Assembly (NCBI GenBank): GCA_012729335.1
Contig: JAAYDJ010000036.1
Location: 62,001-126,000, forward strand
Length of the DNA: 64,000 nt
Direction: 5' to 3'
Source: Bacteroidales bacterium
GTDB taxonomy: Bacteria > Bacteroidota > Bacteroidia > Bacteroidales > Prolixibacteraceae
A program made the position numbers and the translations under genes. The notes below the pieces were generated by a model. That model did no database searches. It was given only the letters and a program-made list of their open reading frames with translations, and had not been told where the DNA came from. Positions 8,298-15,839 of this stretch are shown one piece after another; positions within the stretch are counted from its first letter, which is position 1, and each line of letters opens with the position of its first letter.

Positions 8298-9359
8298 ATG
8301 CGTTCCAAAACTCTTCTCTTTTTCTTTGTGCTGGCCGGGCTGGCCAGTATCACCTTCTTTGGTTGCCAACCCAAACAAGCCGCCACGGAGACCGCGAATG
8401 TGAAATACTACCGGTCGCTTCTTTTCAGTGAAACACCCTGGGATCTTGAAAGAGGTTCGCGGGAGCTTACTGCCACGGAAGCCCAAACCATCAACAACTT
8501 CAAATTCACTTACGACGACCAGAACCGCCTGGTGTCGGTCGAATACAACCGGAACGGGGTATTGCTTGATTACTCCTCATTGGGAGCGCCGAAAGTGGCT
8601 TACTCCTATGAAGGCAATCTTCAGAGGAAGCATTTCATAGGTTTGGAAGGCGATACCATTGAGCGTGACGGCGCTTATGTGTATGAATACACACTGGGAG
8701 AACAGGGTATGCGCACCACGCTGCGTTTTCTCGACAAGGCGGGACAACCTGTGGAAAACCGCAACAATATCCACAATTGGGTTTGGACGAAGATGCCCGA
8801 CGGGATGATCCGCGAGCTGAGGTACAATCTGGCCGGTGATTCCGTGGTCATGAATCCCTTCTGCCCCTTCTTTGAACTCCGCTTCACCTACGATGCCAAC
8901 GGCTATGTCACCCGCATGGCCAACTATGACCATGATACCCTTTACAACTGCACCGCCGAAAACTGCGGCGACATCGGCGTTTCCTATTTCGAATTTGTGA
9001 ACAATGAAGCGGGCGACCTGCTGGAGTTCTCGGTACATAATACCACCGGCAACCTCTCCAATCTTTACTGGGGCTGGGCCAAAAGGGTGAACCAGGTCGA
9101 TGAAAATGGCTATGTCGTTGAAACAGCTGTTTTCGACCAGGATGATGAGTACCTTGGCGGAAAGAATGTGCCGGTGACCCGGACCGAATACGATGCCCAC
9201 GGGGCGGTGGTCAGGCGCATCAACATGAACGAAAACCGTGAGGTGATCAACAGTCCGGCCGACGGTGTGGCTTACGTGGAATACTCCTACGATGAGCAGG
9301 GCCGCCGCACGGGTAGTGTCAGACTTGACAAGGACAAGGCCGAAGTGGTCAGCCAGTAA
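8298..9359 (+). CDS. Lipoprotein with YD/RHS-like beta-strand repeats, unknown function
   Basis: A 353-residue predicted lipoprotein: a hydrophobic signal ends in TFFGC (C23). The mature part carries several Tyr-Asp and Gly-rich motifs such as FTYDDQNRLVSV, FTYDANGYVTRM, EYDAHGAVVRR and SYDEQGRRTGS, about 14-20 residues each, resembling the YD repeats of RHS-type proteins and MORN-like antitoxin-type shells. They are spread out rather than strictly tandem. No catalytic motif was recognised. It has its own consensus -7 element and is followed after 11 bp by the rhodanese lipoprotein, so the two are probably co-transcribed. Function unknown. Confidence 0.75.
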   Translation: MRSKTLLFFFVLAGLASITFFGCQPKQAATETANVKYYRSLLFSETPWDLERGSRELTATEAQTINNFKFTYDDQNRLVSVEYNRNGVLLDYSSLGAPKVAYSYEGNLQRKHFIGLEGDTIERDGAYVYEYTLGEQGMRTTLRFLDKAGQPVENRNNIHNWVWTKMPDGMIRELRYNLAGDSVVMNPFCPFFELRFTYDANGYVTRMANYDHDTLYNCTAENCGDIGVSYFEFVNNEAGDLLEFSVHNTTGNLSNLYWGWAKRVNQVDENGYVVETAVFDQDDEYLGGKNVPVTRTEYDAHGAVVRRINMNENREVINSPADGVAYVEYSYDEQGRRTGSVRLDKDKAEVVSQ

Positions 9360-9370
9360 TTTCGGTTTCC

Positions 9371-10420
9371 ATGATCGCGAAGAGATTAATCACCCTGTTG
9401 CTGGCGGTTTACGTGGTGCAGGGGTGCGGTTCCGGGGGGCGCGGGGAGCAGGCACGTCAGGAGAGCCAGGAAGAGACGATATTGAAGGCTGCGCCCGCCG
9501 CCGCAGTGGAGATCAACGCCGAAGCCCTTCTCCTGCTAAAGGAACTGGAGCAAAACGGCGATTACGTCAATAGCCGTGATTTTCCCAGTCTTATCAAAGC
9601 TTCCCTGGTTTTTGAGGAGCTGGAAACCGGCAACCACATCATTGACCTGCGTCCTGCCGGTGAATTTGGCCGGGGCCATATCAAAGGGGCGGTGAACATT
9701 CCCTTTGAGGGGCTCCCCGAGTACCTGGAGTCGAAGATTAAACCCTTTGAATTTGACAGGATCATCCTGGTTTGCGGCTCGGGACAGGTTTCAAGCTACG
9801 CGGCCTCTCTGCTGCGGATGATGGGGTATGGCAATGTGTATGCCATGCGCTGGGGCATGAGTGCCTGGAATCCTGCCATTGCCGGGGAATACTGGCTGAA
9901 GGGACTCTCGGGAGCTTATGAGAACCGGCTGGAGACGGCCGACGTACCTGCAGCACCGGCAGGCGACCTGCCATCCCTTCATACAGGGCTCACTTCAGGC
10001 ACGGAAATCCTCGACAAAAGGTTCCGCCAGCTGATGACCGAAGGGGGTCAGGCGGCCCTGATTACCGCCGACGAGGTATTTGCCGACCCGTCAAAGTATT
10101 ACGTGATCAACTTTGAACGGAAAGATAAGTATGAGTCGGGGCATATTCCCGGCGCCGTAAGGTACAAACCTGCCGGTACCCTGGGGATCGCCACTGAAAT
10201 GCAGACCATACCACACGACAGACCGGTGGTTCTCTATTGTGGAACAGGCCACAACTCAGCCTTTGCCACAGCATATCTCAGGTTGTTCGGCTGGGATGCC
10301 AGAACCCTGGTCTATGGCAACAACGCCTTCATGTACAATAAGATGGTGACAGACCGGGCTGTCCTCTCCTGGCTTCCCTTCACACAGGAAGAGATCCATG
10401 AATACCCGGTCGTAAAGTAA
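9371..10420 (+). CDS. Lipoprotein with two rhodanese domains
   Basis: A 349-residue protein with a lipoprotein signal ending in VQGC (C19), so it should be anchored in the periplasm-facing membrane. Two rhodanese domains follow. Domain 1 (about residues 85-170) has IIDLRPAGEFGRGHIKGA and the active-site loop CGSGQVS with C135. Domain 2 (about 235-330) has FERKDKYESGHIPGA and CGTGHNS with C290. Both cysteines that would carry the persulfide are present, so sulfur transfer is plausible. The gene is convergent with a sulfur transport cluster that contains rhodanese-like proteins without cysteine, which suggests a shared thiosulfate or persulfide pathway. Donor and acceptor are unknown. Confidence 0.88.
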   Translation: MIAKRLITLLLAVYVVQGCGSGGRGEQARQESQEETILKAAPAAAVEINAEALLLLKELEQNGDYVNSRDFPSLIKASLVFEELETGNHIIDLRPAGEFGRGHIKGAVNIPFEGLPEYLESKIKPFEFDRIILVCGSGQVSSYAASLLRMMGYGNVYAMRWGMSAWNPAIAGEYWLKGLSGAYENRLETADVPAAPAGDLPSLHTGLTSGTEILDKRFRQLMTEGGQAALITADEVFADPSKYYVINFERKDKYESGHIPGAVRYKPAGTLGIATEMQTIPHDRPVVLYCGTGHNSAFATAYLRLFGWDARTLVYGNNAFMYNKMVTDRAVLSWLPFTQEEIHEYPVVK

Positions 10421-10534
10421 TCCGGGAGGGTGCTGTTCCGGAGTATGCATCACGGGAAGGTACGCCCACGGAAGGTTTGCCAGCTTTATCACTGCCCCGC
10501 CCCTGAAGGAAGGAAAGGAAAGAACACAGACAGT

Positions 10535-11041
10535 CTAGTCATCCCCTGAATCACCTTCCTGATTTCCGTCATGGGTGACCGGTTCCGGTCTGATCGTTGT
10601 ATCAGGCTGGAACTGGTATTTTAAGGGCTCTCCCCCGGAGCGTTCAAGGATAAAAACTCCCCGCACGCCTTGCTGGTGAAGGACCACCCACCCGGTGACG
10701 GCGGTGGCCGGATCGTCGGCCACGATAACCCATTTACGCTCCCCTGACGCAAGAGTGCCGGCAAACGCCCCGTCGGTCAGAGTCGCCAGGGTCACCTCCT
10801 GCACAGGATAGGAAGCGGTCAGGCTGTCTGGGGCCGGTGCTTCCAGCTTCAGAATGCCGGTCTCCCCTCCCAGGGAGGAGAGGTCCGATGGCTGAACATA
10901 GGCGGTACGCAGGGCCAGGGCTCGCGCCGCCTCCCCGGGATCTCCGGGCCACCTGTGATCCTTCAGGGTTTTTACCACCATCAGCACCAGCACCACCCCC
11001 GCCAGTACCAGCACCCCTCCCAGTTTTTTCATATTCCTCAT
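10535..11041 (-). CDS. Membrane-anchored degenerate rhodanese-like protein
   Basis: About 168 residues: one N-terminal hydrophobic segment (GGVLVLAGVVLVLMVV) followed by a periplasmic part. The C-terminal half, WVIVADDPATAVTGWVV then GVRGVFILERSGGEPL, has the strand-loop-helix pattern of a rhodanese domain, but the loop that should hold the cysteine reads DDPATA. I chose ATG 11041 because an AGGAG sequence sits 5 bp upstream; a longer form from 11068 would also fit. It is the last gene of the YeeE/YedE cluster, 46 bp after the preceding one. The rhodanese resemblance is my reading by eye. The ends are acidic (GNQEGDSGDD). Function unknown, perhaps a binding rather than a catalytic subunit. 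Confidence 0.6.
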   Translation of the reverse strand: MRNMKKLGGVLVLAGVVLVLMVVKTLKDHRWPGDPGEAARALALRTAYVQPSDLSSLGGETGILKLEAPAPDSLTASYPVQEVTLATLTDGAFAGTLASGERKWVIVADDPATAVTGWVVLHQQGVRGVFILERSGGEPLKYQFQPDTTIRPEPVTHDGNQEGDSGDD

Positions 11042-11086
11042 TGTGCTCCTCCTTTTCTGCCCGGCCATAGCCCGGCCAACCTTTGC

Positions 11087-11698
11087 TTATTCACAGCCAC
11101 CGTCGAGTTTGGCCTTTTCAAGCCTGCGGGAAACAAAAAGGGTCTCCCTGAAGCTGTCAGGCAGGGCGTTATACTGGTTAAAGAGTTTCCGGGCGTTGAA
11201 CCGCTGGGTGAAGAGGGCGTTTTCACGGGCCGAGATCCTTTCCCCCGTGAAGCTGCTCTGCATCACCGTCTCAAACCAGCCGTTAAGGCCGCCTTTCATC
11301 CTGAAATTCCGGGTACCCCCCACACCTGCGGAAAGGGCCAGGGCGGCGGCAGAAGCCTCATCCCCGTTGGAATAGAAGACGTTAAAACCTTCTTTGCGTA
11401 AAAGAAGTTCTCTGTGCCGGGCCAATGTCAATTCCTCCAGGGGGATCTGCAGAGCCCCTGGCAACCGGCAGGCCCCTGATTCCGCAAGGCTCCTGACGTC
11501 AATAAGGGTCATCAGGGGATCCTCCGCGTTGATCCGGCGGGCCACCTCATCGGGAGTCACCTCCAGGCTGTCGATGGCAGTCCACAACGCCAGCGCTTCC
11601 GGAGAAATCCTGAAACGGCTCACCTCCCTACCCGGGAAAAGGGCCAGAAACAGCCCAAGTAGTACCAGCAGAACGGATATTTTCACTCTCATGCTCAT
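11087..11698 (-). CDS. Rhodanese-like protein lacking the catalytic cysteine
   Basis: About 203 residues with one N-terminal membrane segment or signal (ISVLLVLLGLFLALFPG), then a rhodanese-like domain: LIDVRSLAESGACRLPGALQIP followed by the active-site strand NVFYSNGDEASAAAL. The position of the nucleophilic Cys is Ser, and the loop reads SNGDEA, so sulfurtransferase activity is unlikely. A long C-terminal tail of about 60 residues is not part of a rhodanese fold. Start: ATG 11698 or ATG 11692, both in front of the same hydrophobic segment; an upstream frame into the preceding gene was rejected. It sits 40 bp after the YeeE/YedE gene, so co-transcription is likely. It could bind a sulfur species rather than convert it. 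Confidence 0.72.
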   Translation of the reverse strand: MSMRVKISVLLVLLGLFLALFPGREVSRFRISPEALALWTAIDSLEVTPDEVARRINAEDPLMTLIDVRSLAESGACRLPGALQIPLEELTLARHRELLLRKEGFNVFYSNGDEASAAALALSAGVGGTRNFRMKGGLNGWFETVMQSSFTGERISARENALFTQRFNARKLFNQYNALPDSFRETLFVSRRLEKAKLDGGCE

Positions 11699-11738
11699 GC
11701 TTTGTTTTATTAACCTTTCCTGACCATCCTGGGGTAAA

Positions 11739-12368
11739 TTAGCTTCCTGCGGGGGGATATCCCTCACCATCGCGGGGGATTTCTTCGCGGGCGAATTTTT
11801 TCTCTGCCATTTCGGCCAGCCAGAACATGGCCACGGCAGCCAATATCAGCAGAAGGGTGAAGAGTTCGGGGGAGATCCCCAGAACCTCGTTTATTTTCAC
11901 CGGTCCCCGGTAATTTTTGAGGGCCAGGGGGCCGATCAGGGGCCAGGTTTCGGCGAAGAGGAAGGCGCCGGTGAGGCCACCCAGGAGATAGACCATGGCA
12001 TCGGTTTTTCCGATGGAAGCGGCACATACCCCCGTACCGGGGCAGAACCCCCCCATGATGAAGCCGGCTCCCATGATGACGCCACCGACAAGGGAGGCAT
12101 TCACGTAGTACTCATTCACAAAGACCAGGTTCAGGTCGAGAAGGCCGAAAAATCCGAGGAGCTGTGCACCCACCAGGGCTACGATGGCCGCAGTGAAAAA
12201 GACTTTCAGGACGGTGGTGTCATAGCCGTAAAACATGCCGGCCAACTTCCGGCTTGAGGAAAAGCCCCCCTGCTCAAGGGCATACCCGAATCCCACACCG
12301 ATGATCAGTGCAAACAGCAGGTCCACCCATCCGGGCAGCTGGAACAAAGTTGAAACAGGTCCTATCAT
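11739..12368 (-). CDS. YeeE/YedE family sulfur transporter, half-size unit 2
   Basis: A 209-residue inner-membrane protein with about five or six hydrophobic segments and the family motif GFCPGTGVCAAS (two Cys), preceded by FGYALEQGGFSSSRKL. The full-length E. coli homologue TsuA (YeeE) imports thiosulfate by relaying it along cysteines; in many bacteria the protein is split into two shorter subunits as here. The other half is encoded 77 bp upstream on the same strand. Together they would form one channel for thiosulfate or a related sulfur compound. It is followed by two rhodanese-like genes. The partner and exact substrate are inferred. Confidence 0.88.
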   Translation of the reverse strand: MIGPVSTLFQLPGWVDLLFALIIGVGFGYALEQGGFSSSRKLAGMFYGYDTTVLKVFFTAAIVALVGAQLLGFFGLLDLNLVFVNEYYVNASLVGGVIMGAGFIMGGFCPGTGVCAASIGKTDAMVYLLGGLTGAFLFAETWPLIGPLALKNYRGPVKINEVLGISPELFTLLLILAAVAMFWLAEMAEKKFAREEIPRDGEGYPPAGS

Positions 12369-12445
12369 GAGAAAAATGGTAATTTTCAGTAAACAATGAA
12401 TTTCTTTCCTTCCTCCGGTTACACCGCACTGCTACATCCCAATGG

Positions 12446-12958
12446 TCATATCCATAATCTCCGGAAGAACCAGGCAAAGAGGAATGCGGAGCCGAAGATG
12501 GCGGCCATGGTAACGAAGCCGGCCAGGGAGAGGACGGCCATCCCTGAGAGGGCGGCGCCGCTGGTGCATCCCCGGGCCAGCTGGGCCCCGTAAACAAAAA
12601 AGAGCCCTCCCAGAAAGGCGAAGAAAAGCCTTTTACGCCCCGAGACGTGGGGTGGCCGCTCATTCCGGAGCCGCAGGCGGCCCGAAACAGCCCCCGATAT
12701 AAAGCCACCAATCAGCAGTCCCGCCAATTCAATGGTCAGCCAGTTGGTCAACGGATTCCGGCCCTCTTCAAAATACCTGGCATAATACTCACGGCCAAGG
12801 GCATGCTCCCTGTCCACGGCCCCGACCGCCGACACCACACAGTATTTCATACCCCCACTGGCCCCCAGGCCCCTCCCCGATAAAAACATCGCCGAGAGCA
12901 GGACCAACCCCAACAGGGTCCCCGCCAAATAGGGATTCATATATTGCTTTCGTTTCAT
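12446..12958 (-). CDS. YeeE/YedE family sulfur transporter, half-size unit 1
   Basis: About 170 residues with roughly four hydrophobic segments and the family motif ARGCTSGAALSG near residue 130. It is the first gene of the sulfur cluster. Start at ATG 12958 (MKRKQYMNPY); a second in-frame ATG at 12940 would remove six residues. An open frame further upstream exists but its translation is not membrane-like and overlaps the divergent promoter region. An additional Cys lies in MKYCVVSAVGAV. Together with the next gene it would reconstitute a complete thiosulfate-type transporter. Confidence 0.85.
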   Translation of the reverse strand: MKRKQYMNPYLAGTLLGLVLLSAMFLSGRGLGASGGMKYCVVSAVGAVDREHALGREYYARYFEEGRNPLTNWLTIELAGLLIGGFISGAVSGRLRLRNERPPHVSGRKRLFFAFLGGLFFVYGAQLARGCTSGAALSGMAVLSLAGFVTMAAIFGSAFLFAWFFRRLWI

Positions 12959-13124
12959 ACGCCTCTTATATTGCTGATTGGGGTAAAAATAAGGAATTAT
13001 CGGTATCGTGCCTTTGAGGGCGGAGCAATTAACAGTAGATGCCGATGAAAATAATGTTAACCCCCGGAGATGGTCTTTTCGGTGGGAATTGTTAATTTCG
13101 GGACAAAATTCAAACACCAGAACG

Positions 13125-13829
13125 ATGAAAAAAATGGTACTAATCGCAGCCATGGCAGTTTTACTGGCCTCCTGCGGCTCCAAGGAGCAACCTCTGAACA
13201 CCCTAAGCAAACAGGAAGTGGCCGATGGCTGGAAACTGCTTTTCAACGGCACCGACATGAGCGGTTGGAAACTCTATAACGGCGGGGAACCGACGGGGTG
13301 GAAAGTGGAAGACGGCATCATGAAGAATTCGGGAGTGGGGAGTGATTTCGGCGGAGACATCATCACGGTGGACCAGTACCGGAATTTTGAGCTTTACCTG
13401 GAGTGGCAGGTGGCCTCCAAGAGCAATTCGGGGGTTTTCTTCCATGTGCAGGAGGGGGTAGCCCAGGCCATATACCAGACGGGGCCCGAGTACCAGCTGA
13501 TAGATGACAAAGGGTGGCCCGATCCGCTGGATGCCGACCAGTACAGCGGGGCCAACTATGGGATGCACGCCCCCGTGGGGGCCGAGGTCAAGCCCATCGA
13601 CCAGTGGAACGAAACCCGCCTGATCGTCAACGGCACCCACGTGGAGCACTGGCTCAACGGCACCATGGTGGTGGAATACGAACTCTGGAGTGACGACTGG
13701 AATGCCCGCAAGGCCGCCGGAAAATGGGCCGAAGTGCCTACCTACGGCATCGCCGAAATCGGCCATATCGGCCTCCAGGACCATGGTGGGCTCACCTTGT
13801 TCAGAAATATCAAAATCAGGGAGTTATAA
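13125..13829 (+). CDS. DUF1080 / 3-keto-disaccharide hydrolase-like lipoprotein
   Basis: A 234-residue lipoprotein; the signal ends in LLASC (C17). The mature protein is one concanavalin-like beta-sandwich with the family features GWKLLFNGTDMSGW, YRNFELYLEWQV, NSGVFFHVQEG, GPEYQLIDDKG and a final GHIGLQDHG. Members of PF06439 hydrolyse 3-keto-glycosides, products of sugar oxidoreductases, in the periplasm. The start was placed at ATG 13125 because it begins a proper lipoprotein signal; the frame is open further upstream without one. It is separate from the main carbohydrate region and has only a 6-bp gap to the PHP gene after it, so they may be co-transcribed. A periplasmic sugar isomerase-like protein of the kind often found with DUF1080 lies at 43.6 kb. 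Confidence 0.85.
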   Translation: MKKMVLIAAMAVLLASCGSKEQPLNTLSKQEVADGWKLLFNGTDMSGWKLYNGGEPTGWKVEDGIMKNSGVGSDFGGDIITVDQYRNFELYLEWQVASKSNSGVFFHVQEGVAQAIYQTGPEYQLIDDKGWPDPLDADQYSGANYGMHAPVGAEVKPIDQWNETRLIVNGTHVEHWLNGTMVVEYELWSDDWNARKAAGKWAEVPTYGIAEIGHIGLQDHGGLTLFRNIKIREL

Positions 13830-13835
13830 CAGGCC

Positions 13836-14618
13836 ATGCAGGGTTGGGCGGACTATCATACCCATTCCCTCCTTTCCGACGGAGCCACCTCCTATGAACA
13901 AATGGTGCTGGGCGCCATCGAGAAAGGACTGGATGAGATCGGCCTCAGCGACCACGTCTGCCTGAAGCCGGTGGTCTGGGCCATGCAGGAAGTCGACCTG
14001 CCTGTGATGACCCGGCAAATCCTTGAAATCAGGGAACGCTACAGCCACCTGATCAACATCCGCTATGGCATAGAAATGGACTATTTCGAGGGGAAGGAAG
14101 CCGAGATCGGCAGGATCATCGCTTCCCTCCCCCTCGATTATGTGATCGGTTCGGTCCACTTCATCGGAGATTGGAATTTCGATGGCGACCACTCATTTTA
14201 TGGCAAGTGGAGCAATGACGAACTCTATACGATATACTTCGGGCTGGTGCAGAAGGCGGCCAGTTCGGGGCTCTTTGACACGGTAGGCCACCTCGACCTC
14301 ATCAAGAAGTTCGGCGTTTTCCCTGAAAGCGACCTCACCTCCCTGTATGAGGAGACGGCCGCAGTCATCAGGCAGGCGGGGATGGTCGTGGAACTCAACA
14401 CCGGCGGCCTCGATAAACCGTGTGCCGAATTCTACCCCGGGCCACGCTGGCTCGAAATACTCAGGGCCTACGACATCCCCGTGACCCTGAGCTCCGACGC
14501 CCATCATCCTGCCCAAATCGCCCGCCACTACCAACAGGCGGTTCACCTTCTGAAAAAAAGCGGATACCATGAGGTGGTCCGCTTCCACCACAGGAAAAGG
14601 AGCCTGGTCAAAATATGA
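13836..14618 (+). CDS. PHP-domain histidinol-phosphatase-type enzyme
   Basis: A 260-residue PHP-superfamily phosphoesterase. Metal ligands visible: DYHTHS (H8, H10), SDH (D39, H40), GIEMDY, GSVHFIG, GHLDLIKKFG and SSDAHHP near the C-terminus, the order seen in HisJ/HisK histidinol-phosphatases. Histidinol-phosphatase removes phosphate in histidine synthesis, but no other his gene is nearby, so another small phosphoester substrate is possible. The stop overlaps the ATG of the CPBP protease gene (ATGA), so the two are translationally coupled. Confidence 0.88.
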   Translation: MQGWADYHTHSLLSDGATSYEQMVLGAIEKGLDEIGLSDHVCLKPVVWAMQEVDLPVMTRQILEIRERYSHLINIRYGIEMDYFEGKEAEIGRIIASLPLDYVIGSVHFIGDWNFDGDHSFYGKWSNDELYTIYFGLVQKAASSGLFDTVGHLDLIKKFGVFPESDLTSLYEETAAVIRQAGMVVELNTGGLDKPCAEFYPGPRWLEILRAYDIPVTLSSDAHHPAQIARHYQQAVHLLKKSGYHEVVRFHHRKRSLVKI

Positions 14619-15571
14619 CCCTGCTCTCCTTCAGGGAGATGAAACCTTTCTCCCGGTTGATGTTCAGCGCCTTCATCGTGGTGGTGGTCTTCCTGGGCAT
14701 CCAGTTTTTAGCCGCCCTGGCCGCCATCCCCCTTTTTGGCATGCAGCAGGTTACCGGCATGCTTACCGGACTGAATACCGAAGATCCCGAAACCCTGAGG
14801 ATGCTTAAATATTTCCAGACGGTGCAGGCCCTGGGGCTGTTCATCGCCCCCTCCTTTCTCATCGCCTGGCTTTTCAGTGCGCAGCCCCTGCGGTACCTTG
14901 CCCTCGACCGCAAGGCCCCCCTCCTGCCTGCCCTGATGGTCATCCTGCTCGTTTTCGTGATCAACCCCTTCATCAACTTCACCGGGGAAATCAATGGCGG
15001 AATGCATTTTCCCCCCTGGCTGGAAGATATGGAGGAGTGGATGCGCACCGCCGAGGAGAATGCCGAGCGGCTTACCCGTGCCTTCCTGGAGGTGGAAACG
15101 ACCGGAGGTCTCCTTTTCAACCTGCTGATGGTCGCCGTCTTGCCCGCCATCGGCGAGGAACTCCTCTTCCGGGGAGTCATCCAGAAGCAACTCTCCGCCT
15201 GGAGCGGAAGCCACCACTGGGGCATCTGGCTCTCGGCCGCCCTCTTCAGCGCCCTGCATATGCAGTTTTACGGCTTCCTGCCGCGGATGCTCCTGGGGGC
15301 CCTCTTCGGCTACCTCCTTGTGTGGAGCGGCTCTCTGTGGCTCCCCATCCTGGCCCACTTTATCAACAATGCGGGGGCGGTCCTCGCCCTCTGGCTTATC
15401 GGCAGGGGAAAACTCTCCCCTGCGGTGGAAGAATTCGGGGCAGGAGCCGCATACTGGCCCTGGGCCATAGCCAGCCTCACCGTGGGTCTGCTCATCCTGG
15501 GGGCAATCCGCCATCAGCTCCGCGAATTCCCGGTTTTCCCGGAACACCCCACCCCACCCGGAACCACCTGA
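14615..15571 (+). CDS. CPBP family intramembrane metalloprotease (Abi/CAAX-like)
   Basis: A 318-residue membrane protein with about seven or eight hydrophobic segments. The CPBP motifs are all present: EELLFRG (E181, E182, R186), ALFSALHMQFYGF with the first His, and PILAHFINNAGA with the second His. These enzymes cut membrane peptides or process prenylated or bacteriocin-like substrates. A short acidic loop, WLEDMEEWMRTAEENAER, lies between the two halves. The ATG overlaps the preceding stop by 4 bp, so expression is coupled to the PHP enzyme. No bacteriocin gene is adjacent and the substrate is unknown. Confidence 0.88.
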   Translation: MTLLSFREMKPFSRLMFSAFIVVVVFLGIQFLAALAAIPLFGMQQVTGMLTGLNTEDPETLRMLKYFQTVQALGLFIAPSFLIAWLFSAQPLRYLALDRKAPLLPALMVILLVFVINPFINFTGEINGGMHFPPWLEDMEEWMRTAEENAERLTRAFLEVETTGGLLFNLLMVAVLPAIGEELLFRGVIQKQLSAWSGSHHWGIWLSAALFSALHMQFYGFLPRMLLGALFGYLLVWSGSLWLPILAHFINNAGAVLALWLIGRGKLSPAVEEFGAGAAYWPWAIASLTVGLLILGAIRHQLREFPVFPEHPTPPGTT

Positions 15572-15606
15572 CCTCCTGCCTTCTCCTCGCACGAAACCTT
15601 CCCAAA

Positions 15607-15707
15607 CCTCACTGATTTATTCCCGGATTCCACAACTTATTATCAAATCCCACGGGTTAATTCCAAAATTCCACCGCTTAAGTCCAAAGTTCCACTGCCT
15701 GAACCTC
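15607..15707. repeat. Imperfect 20-bp tandem array, about 4-5 units
   Basis: Units of 20-21 bp begin near 15627, 15647, 15667 and 15688, each with a TTCCAC-like start (ATTCCAC, ATCCCAC, AATTCCAC, AGTTCCAC) and mostly an internal TTA before TCCAA or similar. The DNA before 15627 has the same length but is more diverged. It fills the first half of the gap before the cysteate synthase promoter. No hairpin or terminator was seen in it. Confidence 0.6.
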
Positions 15708-15790
15708 TCAGCGACCCAGGATACCTTCCCTTCCTTCATGCGAAGCCGCTTTGAGTCCCTTAGCCTCAGTCCTGCAGACGCTTCCAGGCG

Positions 15791-15820
15791 TTGCTTTTAA
15801 GATGGATTTTTCTATTTTTG
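15791..15820 (+). promoter_or_regulatory. Bacteroidota promoter TTG-N19-TATTTTTG
   Basis: TTG at 15791-15793 and TATTTTTG at 15813-15820 are separated by 19 nt, a good match to the housekeeping promoter of Bacteroidota. The cysteate synthase ATG is 19 nt downstream of the -7 element. Confidence 0.65.
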
Positions 15821-15839
15821 CCTTCCTAACCAGACAGAA

